A DNA stretch of 58,480 bases from an uncultured Clostridia bacterium (GTDB lineage: Bacteria > Bacillota > Clostridia > Oscillospirales > Acutalibacteraceae), in NCBI GenBank assembly GCA_937896885.1, contig CALBNX010000083.1:1-58480 (forward strand), given 5' to 3'. This document shows, one piece after another, positions 24,641 through 33,824 of this stretch; position 1 is the first letter of the stretch; the number at the start of each line of letters is the position of its first letter. The position numbers were made by a program, and so were the translations under genes. A model generated the notes under the pieces. The model saw nothing but the letters and a program-made list of their open reading frames with translations, did not search any database and was not told where the DNA came from.

Positions 24641-26017
24641 TTATTCTATTTCCATCTGTTTCATTTCTTTTCTAAATACAAAAAAGAAAACAATTGATGC
24701 AGTGATTATTGAAATTGCATCGGATACCGGTTCAGCGAGAAACACCGCAAAGACTTTATTTTCAAAGAAATTAGGAAGAATATAAATCAGTGGAACAAGC
24801 AAAATAACTTTTCTTAAACAAGCAATAAAAAGTGAAGCCTTTGCTTTACCGAGTGCTATAAATGTCTGCTGAATTGCCATCTGGATACCAAAGAAAGCTA
24901 GCGCACAACCATAAAGTCGAATTGACCAAATTGCTGTTTCTACCAAAGCGGGATTGTCATTGAAAATACTGATAAAAAACTGTGGGAACAACTCAACAAG
25001 TGCACCAAAGACAAATATATATGCGAAGCATATCATGAGAAACGCTTTGAATGCTTGCTTTACTCGAGCTGTATTTTTCGCCCCATAATTATAACTAATA
25101 ATTGGCTGTGCACCCTGTCCAATGCCCTGTGCCGGCACCCATGCCATTTGAAACACTGTTGCACAAATAGTCATTGCACCAACCGCAATATCTCCACCAT
25201 ATTTTTGAAGTGACGAATTAAACGAAATGTTGATAACCGCCTCAGTCGCATTCATAATAAACGGTGAAATGCCAAGTGCCAATACAGGAAGAATTGTTTT
25301 GGTCTTAGGTAAAAGATTTTCTTTTCTTATTCTAAGTTTAGTCTTTTTTCCAAAAAGGAATAAGAGCACCCAAACCGCTGAAATACATTGCGAAATTATA
25401 GTTGCAATTGCTGCACCACGCACGCCCATTTTAAAAGCAAAAATAAATATAGGGTCAAGCACAATGTTGCAAACTGCACCTATGAGCACAGTCGCCATGC
25501 TGATTTTTGTAAAACCCTGAGTAGTAATGAACATATTAAGGCCAAGGCTCATCATAACAAATATTGAGCCTGCAACATAAATCTGCATATAAGGAAGTGC
25601 ATATATAATTGTGTCTTCGCTTGCGCCAAAAATCATTAACAGTTTTTCACCGAAGATTAAAAAGGTTATTGTAAGTAATACTGCAAAAACAATTAACAAA
25701 CTAAAACAGTTTCCAAGAATTTTTTCTGCGCTTTTAATATCGCCCTTCCCCATCTGGATAGCTGCACGAGGTGCGCCACCTTGAGCAACCAACATCGTAA
25801 AAGCTGAAATTAAAACTATTATAGGATTACAAAGTCCCACGCCCGTAAGTGCCGCAGTACCGACTTCTTCCATATGACCTATATAAATTCTATCAACCAC
25901 ATTGTAAAGAAGATTTACAATCTGCGCCAAAATTGCGGGTATGCTCAATTTAATTATTAATTTCCACACCGGCGCAGTAGCCAACTGTCCGGAAATATCA
26001 AGTTTTTTCTCGTTCAT
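24641..26017 (-). CDS. MATE-family transporter in a sugar operon
   Basis: The 458-residue product has about 12 membrane segments and MATE motifs (LSIPAILAQIVNLLYNVVD at the start; AQGIGQGAQPIISYNYGAKN in the second half). It lies 11 nt after the PfkB kinase gene and 85 nt before the FGGY kinase gene, so it is probably co-transcribed with sugar genes. MATE proteins are exporters, so its place among catabolic enzymes is unusual. No conventional sugar importer (ABC, PTS or MFS) is found in this operon. Confidence 0.92.
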   Translation of the reverse strand: MNEKKLDISGQLATAPVWKLIIKLSIPAILAQIVNLLYNVVDRIYIGHMEEVGTAALTGVGLCNPIIVLISAFTMLVAQGGAPRAAIQMGKGDIKSAEKILGNCFSLLIVFAVLLTITFLIFGEKLLMIFGASEDTIIYALPYMQIYVAGSIFVMMSLGLNMFITTQGFTKISMATVLIGAVCNIVLDPIFIFAFKMGVRGAAIATIISQCISAVWVLLFLFGKKTKLRIRKENLLPKTKTILPVLALGISPFIMNATEAVINISFNSSLQKYGGDIAVGAMTICATVFQMAWVPAQGIGQGAQPIISYNYGAKNTARVKQAFKAFLMICFAYIFVFGALVELFPQFFISIFNDNPALVETAIWSIRLYGCALAFFGIQMAIQQTFIALGKAKASLFIACLRKVILLVPLIYILPNFFENKVFAVFLAEPVSDAISIITASIVFFFVFRKEMKQMEIE

Positions 26018-26028
26018 TCAAAAGCACT

Positions 26029-26940
26029 TCACTTAATCAAATATTTGTATTTTTCAATATATTCTTTCAAATTTTGTCCCGTTACATATTCTGTCAAGCA
26101 ACCAACACCCGTAACGCATTTGCCACCCGTTACATTGCCTGCCAAAACGCATTGTTTAAAATCTAAATCGTTATATAACCCATAGATAAATCCCGCAAGG
26201 AACGCATCCCCCGCGCCAGTTGCATCAACACATTTGAACTCGTCTATATTATCAACAGCAAAATATTCGTTATCATATCCCGCGCAACCATATTTGCCCA
26301 ATTTCACTATTGGTTTCGGGAAACAGTTGCGAAGAAACTCCAACGCTTTTTGTGGGTCGCGAGTTCCCGTCATTTTTTCAGTTTCGTCAATATTAGGCGT
26401 GTAATAGTCTGCAATTTCGATTAAATCTTTATGCTTCTCAATAGACATATCATCACTATATCCAGTATCAAGCACCAAAATTGTACCATCTTTTTTAAGT
26501 TGCTTATAAACGGGTAAAATTGGTTCTTGCATTGCAACAACCTTCGCACCTTTAAGAGAATTATAGATTTTTTCAAGCATATCATCTGAATAAGTCTCAC
26601 TGCCACCATAGGACACGAAAGTTCTGTCACGCTCTGTAATAATTGCAGATGTCACATTCAGCGGATAATTTGCACTTTCAAAAAGCTCATATTTTGTTCC
26701 GCTTTTATCGAGTTCTGACTTTGCAAACTGTGAAAACAAATCATCACCTAAAAACGTGCCGATTTTAGCCGGCACACCAAGACGAGAACAGTTAATCATA
26801 GTTGCAGGAAGTCCCCCACCAAGACAAACTTTGAAATCTTTGCAATAGATTTCTTCACCCTCGTTTGGGATTCGTGGCATTCCAACATAGAGCAAATCTA
26901 CATTCAGTTTTCCAAATGCTGCTACAAAACTCATTTCCAT
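26029..26940 (-). CDS. PfkB-family carbohydrate kinase
   Basis: The 303-residue product begins MSFVAAFGKLNVDLLYVGMP and has GGGLPATMINCSRLG (substrate motif). The ATP/catalytic motif is CVDATGAGDAFLAGF, with the catalytic Asp in GAGD. The family phosphorylates sugars or nucleosides such as fructose, tagatose-6-phosphate or ribose. The start codon overlaps the end of the GH4 gene by 10 nt, so the two are translationally coupled. The natural substrate is probably the sugar released by the neighbouring GH4/GH36 enzymes. Confidence 0.93.
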   Translation of the reverse strand: MEMSFVAAFGKLNVDLLYVGMPRIPNEGEEIYCKDFKVCLGGGLPATMINCSRLGVPAKIGTFLGDDLFSQFAKSELDKSGTKYELFESANYPLNVTSAIITERDRTFVSYGGSETYSDDMLEKIYNSLKGAKVVAMQEPILPVYKQLKKDGTILVLDTGYSDDMSIEKHKDLIEIADYYTPNIDETEKMTGTRDPQKALEFLRNCFPKPIVKLGKYGCAGYDNEYFAVDNIDEFKCVDATGAGDAFLAGFIYGLYNDLDFKQCVLAGNVTGGKCVTGVGCLTEYVTGQNLKEYIEKYKYLIK

Positions 26941-28298
26941 TCTCCTGTAAAATCTTTGTTAAGTTCGATGTATTTTTCAACAAGGTCTTTCGCAAGTGAA
27001 TAAGATGCCACAAGCGGATGTAAATAAAGACAATCAACCGCTGACTCTTTGTCACAATTTATAATTGCCTTTGATGCAAGTTTTTCATAGGCTTTAACTC
27101 TTGTTATAATCTCTTTATTTTCAAAAGGAACATCACCAATTTTTATTGGGATGACTTTTCCATCAATAATCTCGCAAGAGATTTCAACTGTATCCGTTTC
27201 ATCGAGAAAATCAATGGCATTGTTTGTGTTAGGTACACAAGCAATTATTTTTTTATCACTTTTTTGATTTTTAGCATCAATTATTCCAAGGGCAACACCT
27301 GCATAGCCACCATCATCTGGTGCATACATATCAAAGTGCCAAGTAGAGTTTCTTTTCTCACCTGTTTCACTCGCCATATATGAATTTTCACGAAGTCCAT
27401 AATAATAATCAAAAACTTCAAGTGCTTTTTCGAAATTGTTTTCAATATCTATATGTGACAATTCTTCTGTCATCTTTTCATTGATATCTGCAATCTGTTC
27501 GCCACGAGTACGCTCTGCATTTAAAATATTCTCAACGGCTTTTTCACGGTTATAGAAATAATACATATATTCATTGGGAACATATTGCTTCTGCATTAAA
27601 AAATTCTTGTCGAAATATCGCAAATCTGTGTTTTCATAAGCCTTGTCATCACTGACAATTTTGCTTGTTATATCAACGCCGTCTGCTTTGATATCTTTAA
27701 AAAACGACAAGTGGTTAAGCCCATAGCAAAGCGCGTCAAGGTGGTTTTCAGGATAACCATAAAGCTCTTCAAATCGTCTCAACATTCCGCTTGGAGCGTC
27801 GCAAATGCCATAAGTAAAATCATAACCCATATCACGAAGTGTCTGTGACACAACGCCTGCAGGATTTGTGAAATTAAACACCATTGCGTTGGGTTTAGCG
27901 TATTGTTTAACTAATTCACAATATTCTTTAAGTGCAGGAATACTTCTCATTGCAAACGAAAATCCTGCTGCGCCCGTTGTTTCTTGACCCAAAATACCCA
28001 TACTGAGAGCAATTCGCTCGTCTCGGCAACGCATTCTGTCGCCACCTGCACGAATTGTTGTTATTACATAGTCAGCATCTTTAATAGCTTCAACGGGGTC
28101 AGTTGTGAGAACAAAGTCCATAAATGGACAAAGACGGCGAGAAACTTCTCTCGCCATCTTGCCATAAATATTCAACTTTTTCTCATTGTTATCCATAAAG
28201 ACGAGTTGTGTTATTCCCATCTTTTCAGCTCTGCCCGCAATGCTTTTTGCCAAAAACATTGAACGGACTCCGCCACCACCGATAACCGCAAGTTTCAT
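26931..28298 (-). CDS. Glycoside hydrolase family 4 enzyme
   Basis: The 455-residue product starts MKLAVIGGGGVRSMFLAKSI, the NAD-binding Rossmann loop of GH4. It has FNFTNPAGVVSQTLRD. The Cys in GICDAPSG and the His in YGLNHLSF match the expected Mn ligands. GH4 enzymes act by an NAD-dependent redox-elimination route on alpha- or beta-glycosides, often 6-phosphorylated. Substrate stereochemistry cannot be read from sequence. The gene starts 14 nt after the GH36 gene and overlaps the PfkB gene. Confidence 0.93.
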   Translation of the reverse strand: MKLAVIGGGGVRSMFLAKSIAGRAEKMGITQLVFMDNNEKKLNIYGKMAREVSRRLCPFMDFVLTTDPVEAIKDADYVITTIRAGGDRMRCRDERIALSMGILGQETTGAAGFSFAMRSIPALKEYCELVKQYAKPNAMVFNFTNPAGVVSQTLRDMGYDFTYGICDAPSGMLRRFEELYGYPENHLDALCYGLNHLSFFKDIKADGVDITSKIVSDDKAYENTDLRYFDKNFLMQKQYVPNEYMYYFYNREKAVENILNAERTRGEQIADINEKMTEELSHIDIENNFEKALEVFDYYYGLRENSYMASETGEKRNSTWHFDMYAPDDGGYAGVALGIIDAKNQKSDKKIIACVPNTNNAIDFLDETDTVEISCEIIDGKVIPIKIGDVPFENKEIITRVKAYEKLASKAIINCDKESAVDCLYLHPLVASYSLAKDLVEKYIELNKDFTGEWK

Positions 28299-28312
28299 AT
28301 ATTTTCTCCTAA

Positions 28313-30016
28313 TTAAAGAACTTCACGAACGTTGCTCTCACCTGAATCAAGGTTGAGTGTGAGTGTCTTGTCAACACCGTTTTCTGTGAAGTCAAGACGG
28401 ATTTCGTCTTTACTTATAAACTCTGCAAAGTTAACCTTATAGTCTTTATCTCTGAAGAAATCTTTCAAGTATTCAATTCTTTCATCGTCAAAGTCGCCTG
28501 CATTGTCAGAAACGAAGAGAACATTACCACAAATTGAGTTAACTTTACCATGAAGGAGTTTTTGTTCCATATTGTAACCAATATTGATGTCACGAAGGAA
28601 GAATACATCAGGGTCATTACAGAATGCTCTGCCGTCAAGGTGATTACGGAAAATTGTGTTTGTAATCGCATTCTGTGATGATGGAATTTCATTGTTAAAT
28701 CTGATACCTGTTACGATTGAGTTAATGTTAAGGCTCTTTTTGAGTTCAAATTTCCAATTCTTGTTAACGTCACAAGAAATACGACAAGCGTCAAAGATAC
28801 CCATACAAGTACCAAGTGGCACACCACAACCAAGAATCCATTTGTCGCCACAAACTTCACGAAGGAAATCAACACCATCGCACATAATTTCACCACGAGT
28901 TTTTCCGTTTCGGGGTTCTATGCATTGGCTATAAAGAAAGTCGAGCTTAACCATATCAAAGCCCCAAACATTGAGAATTGTGTCGAAAACCTTTCTCAAA
29001 TATTCACGAACTTCTGGATGATAAATATCAAGTGTATATGCGCCACCCCAACCCTGACAACCGAGCATTTTTCTGCCGTTATGGTTGTGTCTTAAAAGCC
29101 ATTCAGGGTGCTTTTTGGCAATCATTGATGACACCTGAGCAGAGAAAGGAGCAAGCCAGATACCTGCTTTGTATCCTTTTTCGTGGATTTTGTCTGCAAT
29201 ATATTTCATACCATGAGGGAACTTTTTGTGGTCTGTGATAAGCCAATCACCAACTGCTGCCTGATAACCGTCGTCAACCTGGAAGATATTAACTTCTTCA
29301 CTTGCTCTATCAAGGCCGTTAAGGTCACGAAGAATGATATCTTCATTGATATTCTGAAAATAGTTATACCATGATGTGTAACCAGAAAGGTGGTCGATAG
29401 CAGGTTTTTTGCAACCAACAAAGTCAAAGAAATATTTATCCATTACTTCGTCCATATCACCTTCGATAATTGCAATGTCAAACATTTCATATTCCTGACC
29501 TGCTTTGAGTGTAAGACCTTCAACATCCTTTTTAATGTTGAATTCATCGTCTTTCATATCAACTTCAAAGATTGTATAGCCTTTTCTTTCACTCTTTGAA
29601 CCATAAAGTTTAATCTCATTTTCACCTTTTTCACGGAAATAGCAATATGTATAGCCGTGGAATTTGCCTTCTTCGCCATATTTTTCAAAATGGTAGTCGC
29701 CTGAAAGACCTGCAAAGTGAGCAGTGAACTTTGTTATTCTTGCAGGCTCAAAAAGTCCTTCAAATTTATCATATTTTGAAAATTCTCTTGAAGTTGTCCA
29801 AGCCTGATAACCATTTGCATAAAATAAATCGTCATCGTCAAATTCTTTTTCGCCTTTAAGAATGAACTTTGACATTGTCATATTCTTTTTAGCAGTAAAT
29901 ATGCCTTTAATTCTTTCTTTTGTCTCTTCAAGATGGAATGAAAAGTTTTCATTGTCAAATTCTTTGTGAGCTACTTTTGAGCCACCCACAGTCATTTCCG
30001 CATAGAGTTTAAACAT
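28313..30016 (-). CDS. GH36-type alpha-galactosidase-like enzyme
   Basis: The 567-residue protein has no signal peptide, so it acts in the cytoplasm. The N-terminal beta-sandwich (about 1-190) leads to a TIM barrel with FQVDDGYQAAVGDW, GIWLAPFSA, HPEWLL and DMVKLDFLY, whose Asp is the nucleophile position (KxD). RISCDV supplies the likely acid/base Asp. These features fit GH36 or a close alpha-galactosidase or alpha-N-acetylgalactosaminidase branch, though it is shorter than full GH36 enzymes. It leads the five-gene operon; ribosome site AGGGGGAC. Confidence 0.88.
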   Translation of the reverse strand: MFKLYAEMTVGGSKVAHKEFDNENFSFHLEETKERIKGIFTAKKNMTMSKFILKGEKEFDDDDLFYANGYQAWTTSREFSKYDKFEGLFEPARITKFTAHFAGLSGDYHFEKYGEEGKFHGYTYCYFREKGENEIKLYGSKSERKGYTIFEVDMKDDEFNIKKDVEGLTLKAGQEYEMFDIAIIEGDMDEVMDKYFFDFVGCKKPAIDHLSGYTSWYNYFQNINEDIILRDLNGLDRASEEVNIFQVDDGYQAAVGDWLITDHKKFPHGMKYIADKIHEKGYKAGIWLAPFSAQVSSMIAKKHPEWLLRHNHNGRKMLGCQGWGGAYTLDIYHPEVREYLRKVFDTILNVWGFDMVKLDFLYSQCIEPRNGKTRGEIMCDGVDFLREVCGDKWILGCGVPLGTCMGIFDACRISCDVNKNWKFELKKSLNINSIVTGIRFNNEIPSSQNAITNTIFRNHLDGRAFCNDPDVFFLRDINIGYNMEQKLLHGKVNSICGNVLFVSDNAGDFDDERIEYLKDFFRDKDYKVNFAEFISKDEIRLDFTENGVDKTLTLNLDSGESNVREVL

Positions 30017-30058
30017 AATAAAGTCCCCCTGATTACATAATTTTACCTATACATACCA

Positions 30059-30087
30059 ATTTTAACACAAACCCCCTGTAAAATCAA
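30059..30087 (-). promoter_or_regulatory. Promoter of the GH36-GH4 operon
   Basis: The reverse strand has TTGATT (30087-30082), a 17-nt spacer and TAAAAT (30064-30059), 43 nt upstream of the GH36 ATG. It lies next to structured element copy A. Confidence 0.65.
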
Positions 30088-30108
30088 TAGAATTAAGCCC
30101 TATAATAT

Positions 30109-30386
30109 CGGCGCGCTCAATTAGGGATTTAATAGGTTTTAATCCTATACTTTCCGTTGATACTTCACGAAAAAACCTCGTAAGGCACAAGCATTACGAG
30201 GTTTTTATCATTTTGTCTAAACAAAAATTATATGGATTAAAACTGCTTTGCACATTAAACCTTATTAGTTTGGATGCAAAACAAGGCATAAATGTGCAGG
30301 AACCCTGACGGGTTTCAAGCATTTTAACGAAGTTTTGCGCCGAAATGATTGGTTTAATGCTGTTAAATCCCTAATTGAGTGCGCCG
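30109..30386. repeat. Structured intergenic element, copy A (278 nt; core 30121-30374)
   Basis: The 441-base gap between the divergent GH36 and CapA genes holds this element and no gene. Its core is bounded by TTAGGGATTT and AAATCCCTAA. Outside the core, CGGCGCGCTCAA pairs with TTGAGTGCGCCG (one G-U pair), closing a stem of more than 20 bp. Inside, AAACCTCGTAA (30173-30183) pairs with TTACGAGGTTT (30194-30204), and AACCC pairs with GGGTT around TGAC. A second copy of equal length is at 41501-41778 in the opposite orientation. Stems differ in sequence between copies but stay paired. It is either a structured RNA gene or a non-autonomous mobile element. Confidence 0.85.
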
Positions 30387-30390
30387 TTGG

Positions 30391-30419
30391 TTGACACTTG
30401 TTTTTAAAACAAGTATAAT
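30391..30419 (+). promoter_or_regulatory. Consensus promoter of the capA operon with palindromic spacer
   Basis: TTGACA (30391-30396) and TATAAT (30414-30419) are perfect and exactly 17 nt apart. The whole spacer is a palindrome (CTTGTTTT, central T, AAAACAAG). A dimeric repressor bound there would block polymerase. The promoter starts 5 nt after element copy A. Confidence 0.85.
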
Positions 30420-30457
30420 ATTATATTATTATCTTAATGTAGGATATGGGTGAAAAA

Positions 30458-31900
30458 ATGTCGGACGAGCTTATAAACAAGAGAATTGAAGAAAGAAGAA
30501 TTGCCAGAGAGAAAAAGCAACAGAGAAACAAGCTTTTATTGGTTGTTATGGCTGTTGTATTAACCTTTGTTGTCATAATTTCAGGTGTTGCTATCCATAA
30601 CAGAAACCAGAAACTCCCCGTTGATGGAACAAATGTGGTTGTTCAGACTTCTAATGAAGAATCATCAAGCACAACCGAATCTTCGACAACAGAAACAACA
30701 ACTGAATCAACTACAAAAAAGCCAACAGAAAACAACTCTGAAACACCACCTAAATATGAGGTTGTCAAAAAAGAACCTGCACCAGGCTCACACAAAGTTG
30801 CAACAGCATCAATAGGTGTTACGGGTGATATTCTCATTCACAACGATGTGCTTAAAGCGGCTTTGACATCTGACGGCAATTATGACTTTAATCCAATGTT
30901 GTCAAATGTTTCGCCATATTATAAAAAATATAATAAAATGATTGCAAATCTTGAAGTTACTCTCGGCGGTGCAGAGAAAGGATATTCAAGTTATCCGATG
31001 TTCAACACTCCCGACTCTATTGCGTCTGCTCTCAAAAATGCAGGTGTTGATATGGTTTTAACATCGAATAACCATACTTATGACACCGGCACAGCGGGTA
31101 TGAAGAGAACTTTACAGGTCCTTGACAGTATTGGTTTAGAACACACAGGCACAAGAAGTTCAACATCAGGTCCACGCTTTATGGTAAGCAATATTAACGG
31201 AATAAACGTGGGTATGATGTGTTATACCTATGAAACCCAAAGTTCAACAGCAGGCCGAAAAGCACTTAACGGACTTCTTTTAAGCGCTGAAGCAGGTCCA
31301 CTTGTTAACAGTTTTGATTATAATAAATTAAGCAATTTTTATTCTGATGCACAAGATTCCATTGCTCAAATGAAACAACAAGGCGCAGAAGCAATCGTGT
31401 TCTTTATGCATTGGGGCAACGAATATCAGTTGTCTCCAAATAGTTATCAAAAGAAGATGGCGCAAAAGCTTTGTGATTTGGGCGTTGATGTTATTGTCGG
31501 TGGTCACCCACACGTTGTTCAACCATTTGATACTCTTGTTTCTGAAAAAGGTCATGAAACAATCTGTATTTATTCAATCGGCAACGCACTTTCAAATCAG
31601 CGTCGCGAGCTTATCAGTTCCGCACCAAATGGTCACACAGAAGACGGAATGATTTTCGCTTTCTCATTTGAAAAATGGAGTGACGGAACAGTTATAATTT
31701 CAGATGTTAATATCACTCCTACATGGGTTGAGCTTACAAGAAGCAACGGCAAAAAGGTCTATCGTGTAATTCCTCTTGATGCATCTGTTTCTGACTCACA
31801 GGGCAAAGCATCATATAACCGTACAATGAAATTAGTTGGTAGCGGACTTAACAGCTATCGCACTTCTCACGGGCTCTCAGCCGTTAAAACATCAGTTTAA
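30458..31900 (+). CDS. CapA-family protein (PGA_cap metallophosphatase fold)
   Basis: The ATG at 30458 is preferred over 30446 because GGGTG lies 5-6 nt before it. The 480-residue product has a charged cytosolic start, one membrane helix (about 27-47), a Ser/Thr-rich linker (about 60-100) and a CapA domain. The domain shows GVTGDILIHNDV, NLEVTLGG, SNNHTYDTG, FMHWGNEYQ and VGGHPHVVQP, with metal-site Asp, Asn and His residues in place. CapA proteins take part in poly-gamma-glutamate or other envelope polymer synthesis; the exact role is uncertain. No pgsB/C genes are nearby. The GH13 gene follows 12 nt later. Confidence 0.9.
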   Translation: MSDELINKRIEERRIAREKKQQRNKLLLVVMAVVLTFVVIISGVAIHNRNQKLPVDGTNVVVQTSNEESSSTTESSTTETTTESTTKKPTENNSETPPKYEVVKKEPAPGSHKVATASIGVTGDILIHNDVLKAALTSDGNYDFNPMLSNVSPYYKKYNKMIANLEVTLGGAEKGYSSYPMFNTPDSIASALKNAGVDMVLTSNNHTYDTGTAGMKRTLQVLDSIGLEHTGTRSSTSGPRFMVSNINGINVGMMCYTYETQSSTAGRKALNGLLLSAEAGPLVNSFDYNKLSNFYSDAQDSIAQMKQQGAEAIVFFMHWGNEYQLSPNSYQKKMAQKLCDLGVDVIVGGHPHVVQPFDTLVSEKGHETICIYSIGNALSNQRRELISSAPNGHTEDGMIFAFSFEKWSDGTVIISDVNITPTWVELTRSNGKKVYRVIPLDASVSDSQGKASYNRTMKLVGSGLNSYRTSHGLSAVKTSV

Positions 31901-31912
31901 GCAGGTGACTTT

Positions 31913-33775
31913 ATGGGATTTGTTCCCTTTAATTCAAGAGATTTATTCTTCAAAAATAAATTCGGCAGTATAGAGATGGGTGAAGAAATTCACTTGCGTC
32001 TTTGTTTGCCACACTCATTTTGTTGCAGTGGTGCTGTGTTTATGCTTCGTCGTGATGATGGCGAATATGAAGAAAGACCTATGCTTTGGGCTGGTATGTG
32101 TGACGACAAAACAGAAATGTGGGATATTCACACAACAGTTGACAGAGAAGGTCTCTATTGGTATCACTTTGATTATTTCTCTGCTTATGGCAGAAGCTCA
32201 ATTCTTCAAACAGTTGATGGAATTGGTGCTTTTGCTCACAGTTACGGTACAAAAACCGATTGGCAACTGACTGTTACAGAAAACAATTTCACCACACCCG
32301 ACTGGCTCAAGGGTGGAATTATCTATCAGATTTTTCCTGACAGATTTTATAATTCAGGCAAGAAAAAAGAAAATGTACCCACTGACCGTGTTATGCGCTC
32401 TGACTGGGGCAACGAGCCTGAATGGAGACCTACCTCCGACGGCAAAGTGCTTAACAACGACTTTTTTGGTGGAGATTTAAAAGGTATTGAAGAAAAACTT
32501 CCTTATCTTAGCAGTTTAGGTGTTAGTTGTATTTATCTCAACCCTATTTTTGAGTCTCATTCAAATCACAGATATGACACCGCTGATTACAGCAAAATTG
32601 ACCCTTGTTTAGGCACAGAGAAAGACTTCAAAGACCTTTGCAAATCTGCCAAGAAACTTGGAATTCACATTATTCTTGATGGTGTTTTCTCTCACACTGG
32701 GGACGATAGTGTTTATTTCAACCGCAAGGGTAGATATGACGCCTTGGGTGCATATAACTCAAAAGAAAGTCCATATTATAGCTGGTATAAATTCACTAAT
32801 TATCCCGAAAAATATCAGAGCTGGTGGGGTTTTGTTACTCTTCCCGAAATTATTGAAGAAGACGAAAATTATCGCAAGTTCATAAACGGCAAGGGTGGAA
32901 TTGTTGAAAAATGGTTAACAGCAGGCGCTGACGGTTTCCGCCTTGATGTTGCCGACGAATTGCCCGATATTTTCATTGACGAATTGCGCGCTCGCCTTAA
33001 AGAAACTAACCCTGACGCACTCTTGATGGGTGAAGTGTGGGAAGATGCTACAACAAAGCACAGTTACGGCTCTCGCAGACGCTATCTTTTAGGCAGTCAG
33101 TTTGATTCCGTTATGAATTATCCTTTTGCAAATGCTATTCTCGATTTCTGTCGAAACGGTAAAGCAGAAGATTTTATGCACACAATTATGGGTATTGTTG
33201 AGAATTATCCTAAACAATGCCTTGATGTTATGATGAACCACATAGGCACTCATGACACAGAAAGAGCCATCACCAAAATTGCAGGTGAATCCTGTGAATA
33301 TCGTGACCGCGAATGGCAATCTTGTCATAATCTTGGTGATAATTATGATAAAGGTGTTGCACTTTTAAAATGTGCAGCCGTTTTGCAATATACTCTCCCC
33401 GGTGTGCCCTCTCTTTATTATGGTGACGAAGCGGGAATGCAAGGTTATAAAGACCCATTTAACCGTGGTTGTTATCCTTGGGGCAACGAAAAAGCAGAAC
33501 TTATTGATTTTTATAAAGCATTGGGCAAAACAAGACGAGAAAACGCCGTTTTCAAAAAAGGTAATTTTGCACCGATTTCATCAATGCTCGGATGCGTTGC
33601 ATTCTGTCGCTATGACGAAAACGAAAGCATTATGGTAATTGTTAATCGCAATGAACACCCAATCACATACCGTCTTCCCGACGATTTTAAAAATGCACAT
33701 TCCATTATGAATTCTTCTGTTGAAAATGGTGAAGTTTATATTGACGGTTGCTCGTTTACTATCTTGGCAAAATAA
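31913..33775 (+). CDS. GH13 neopullulanase/maltogenic-type amylase
   Basis: The 620-residue product has an N-terminal Ig-like domain (about 1-115) and a GH13 barrel. Motifs are DGVFSHTG (region I), GFRLDVADE (nucleophile Asp), LMGEVWED (acid/base Glu) and NHIGTHDTE (third Asp). The C-terminal beta domain ends at 620. There is no signal peptide, so it is likely cytoplasmic, cutting imported maltodextrins; the type resembles neopullulanase or cyclomaltodextrinase. It lies 12 nt after capA. Its products could be used by the glycogen phosphorylase encoded at 19269. Confidence 0.94.
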   Translation: MGFVPFNSRDLFFKNKFGSIEMGEEIHLRLCLPHSFCCSGAVFMLRRDDGEYEERPMLWAGMCDDKTEMWDIHTTVDREGLYWYHFDYFSAYGRSSILQTVDGIGAFAHSYGTKTDWQLTVTENNFTTPDWLKGGIIYQIFPDRFYNSGKKKENVPTDRVMRSDWGNEPEWRPTSDGKVLNNDFFGGDLKGIEEKLPYLSSLGVSCIYLNPIFESHSNHRYDTADYSKIDPCLGTEKDFKDLCKSAKKLGIHIILDGVFSHTGDDSVYFNRKGRYDALGAYNSKESPYYSWYKFTNYPEKYQSWWGFVTLPEIIEEDENYRKFINGKGGIVEKWLTAGADGFRLDVADELPDIFIDELRARLKETNPDALLMGEVWEDATTKHSYGSRRRYLLGSQFDSVMNYPFANAILDFCRNGKAEDFMHTIMGIVENYPKQCLDVMMNHIGTHDTERAITKIAGESCEYRDREWQSCHNLGDNYDKGVALLKCAAVLQYTLPGVPSLYYGDEAGMQGYKDPFNRGCYPWGNEKAELIDFYKALGKTRRENAVFKKGNFAPISSMLGCVAFCRYDENESIMVIVNRNEHPITYRLPDDFKNAHSIMNSSVENGEVYIDGCSFTILAK

Positions 33776-33824
33776 CTTGTAAAGAAAACTCAAATATGTT
33801 ATTATTCACTTGGTGGTTTAATTT

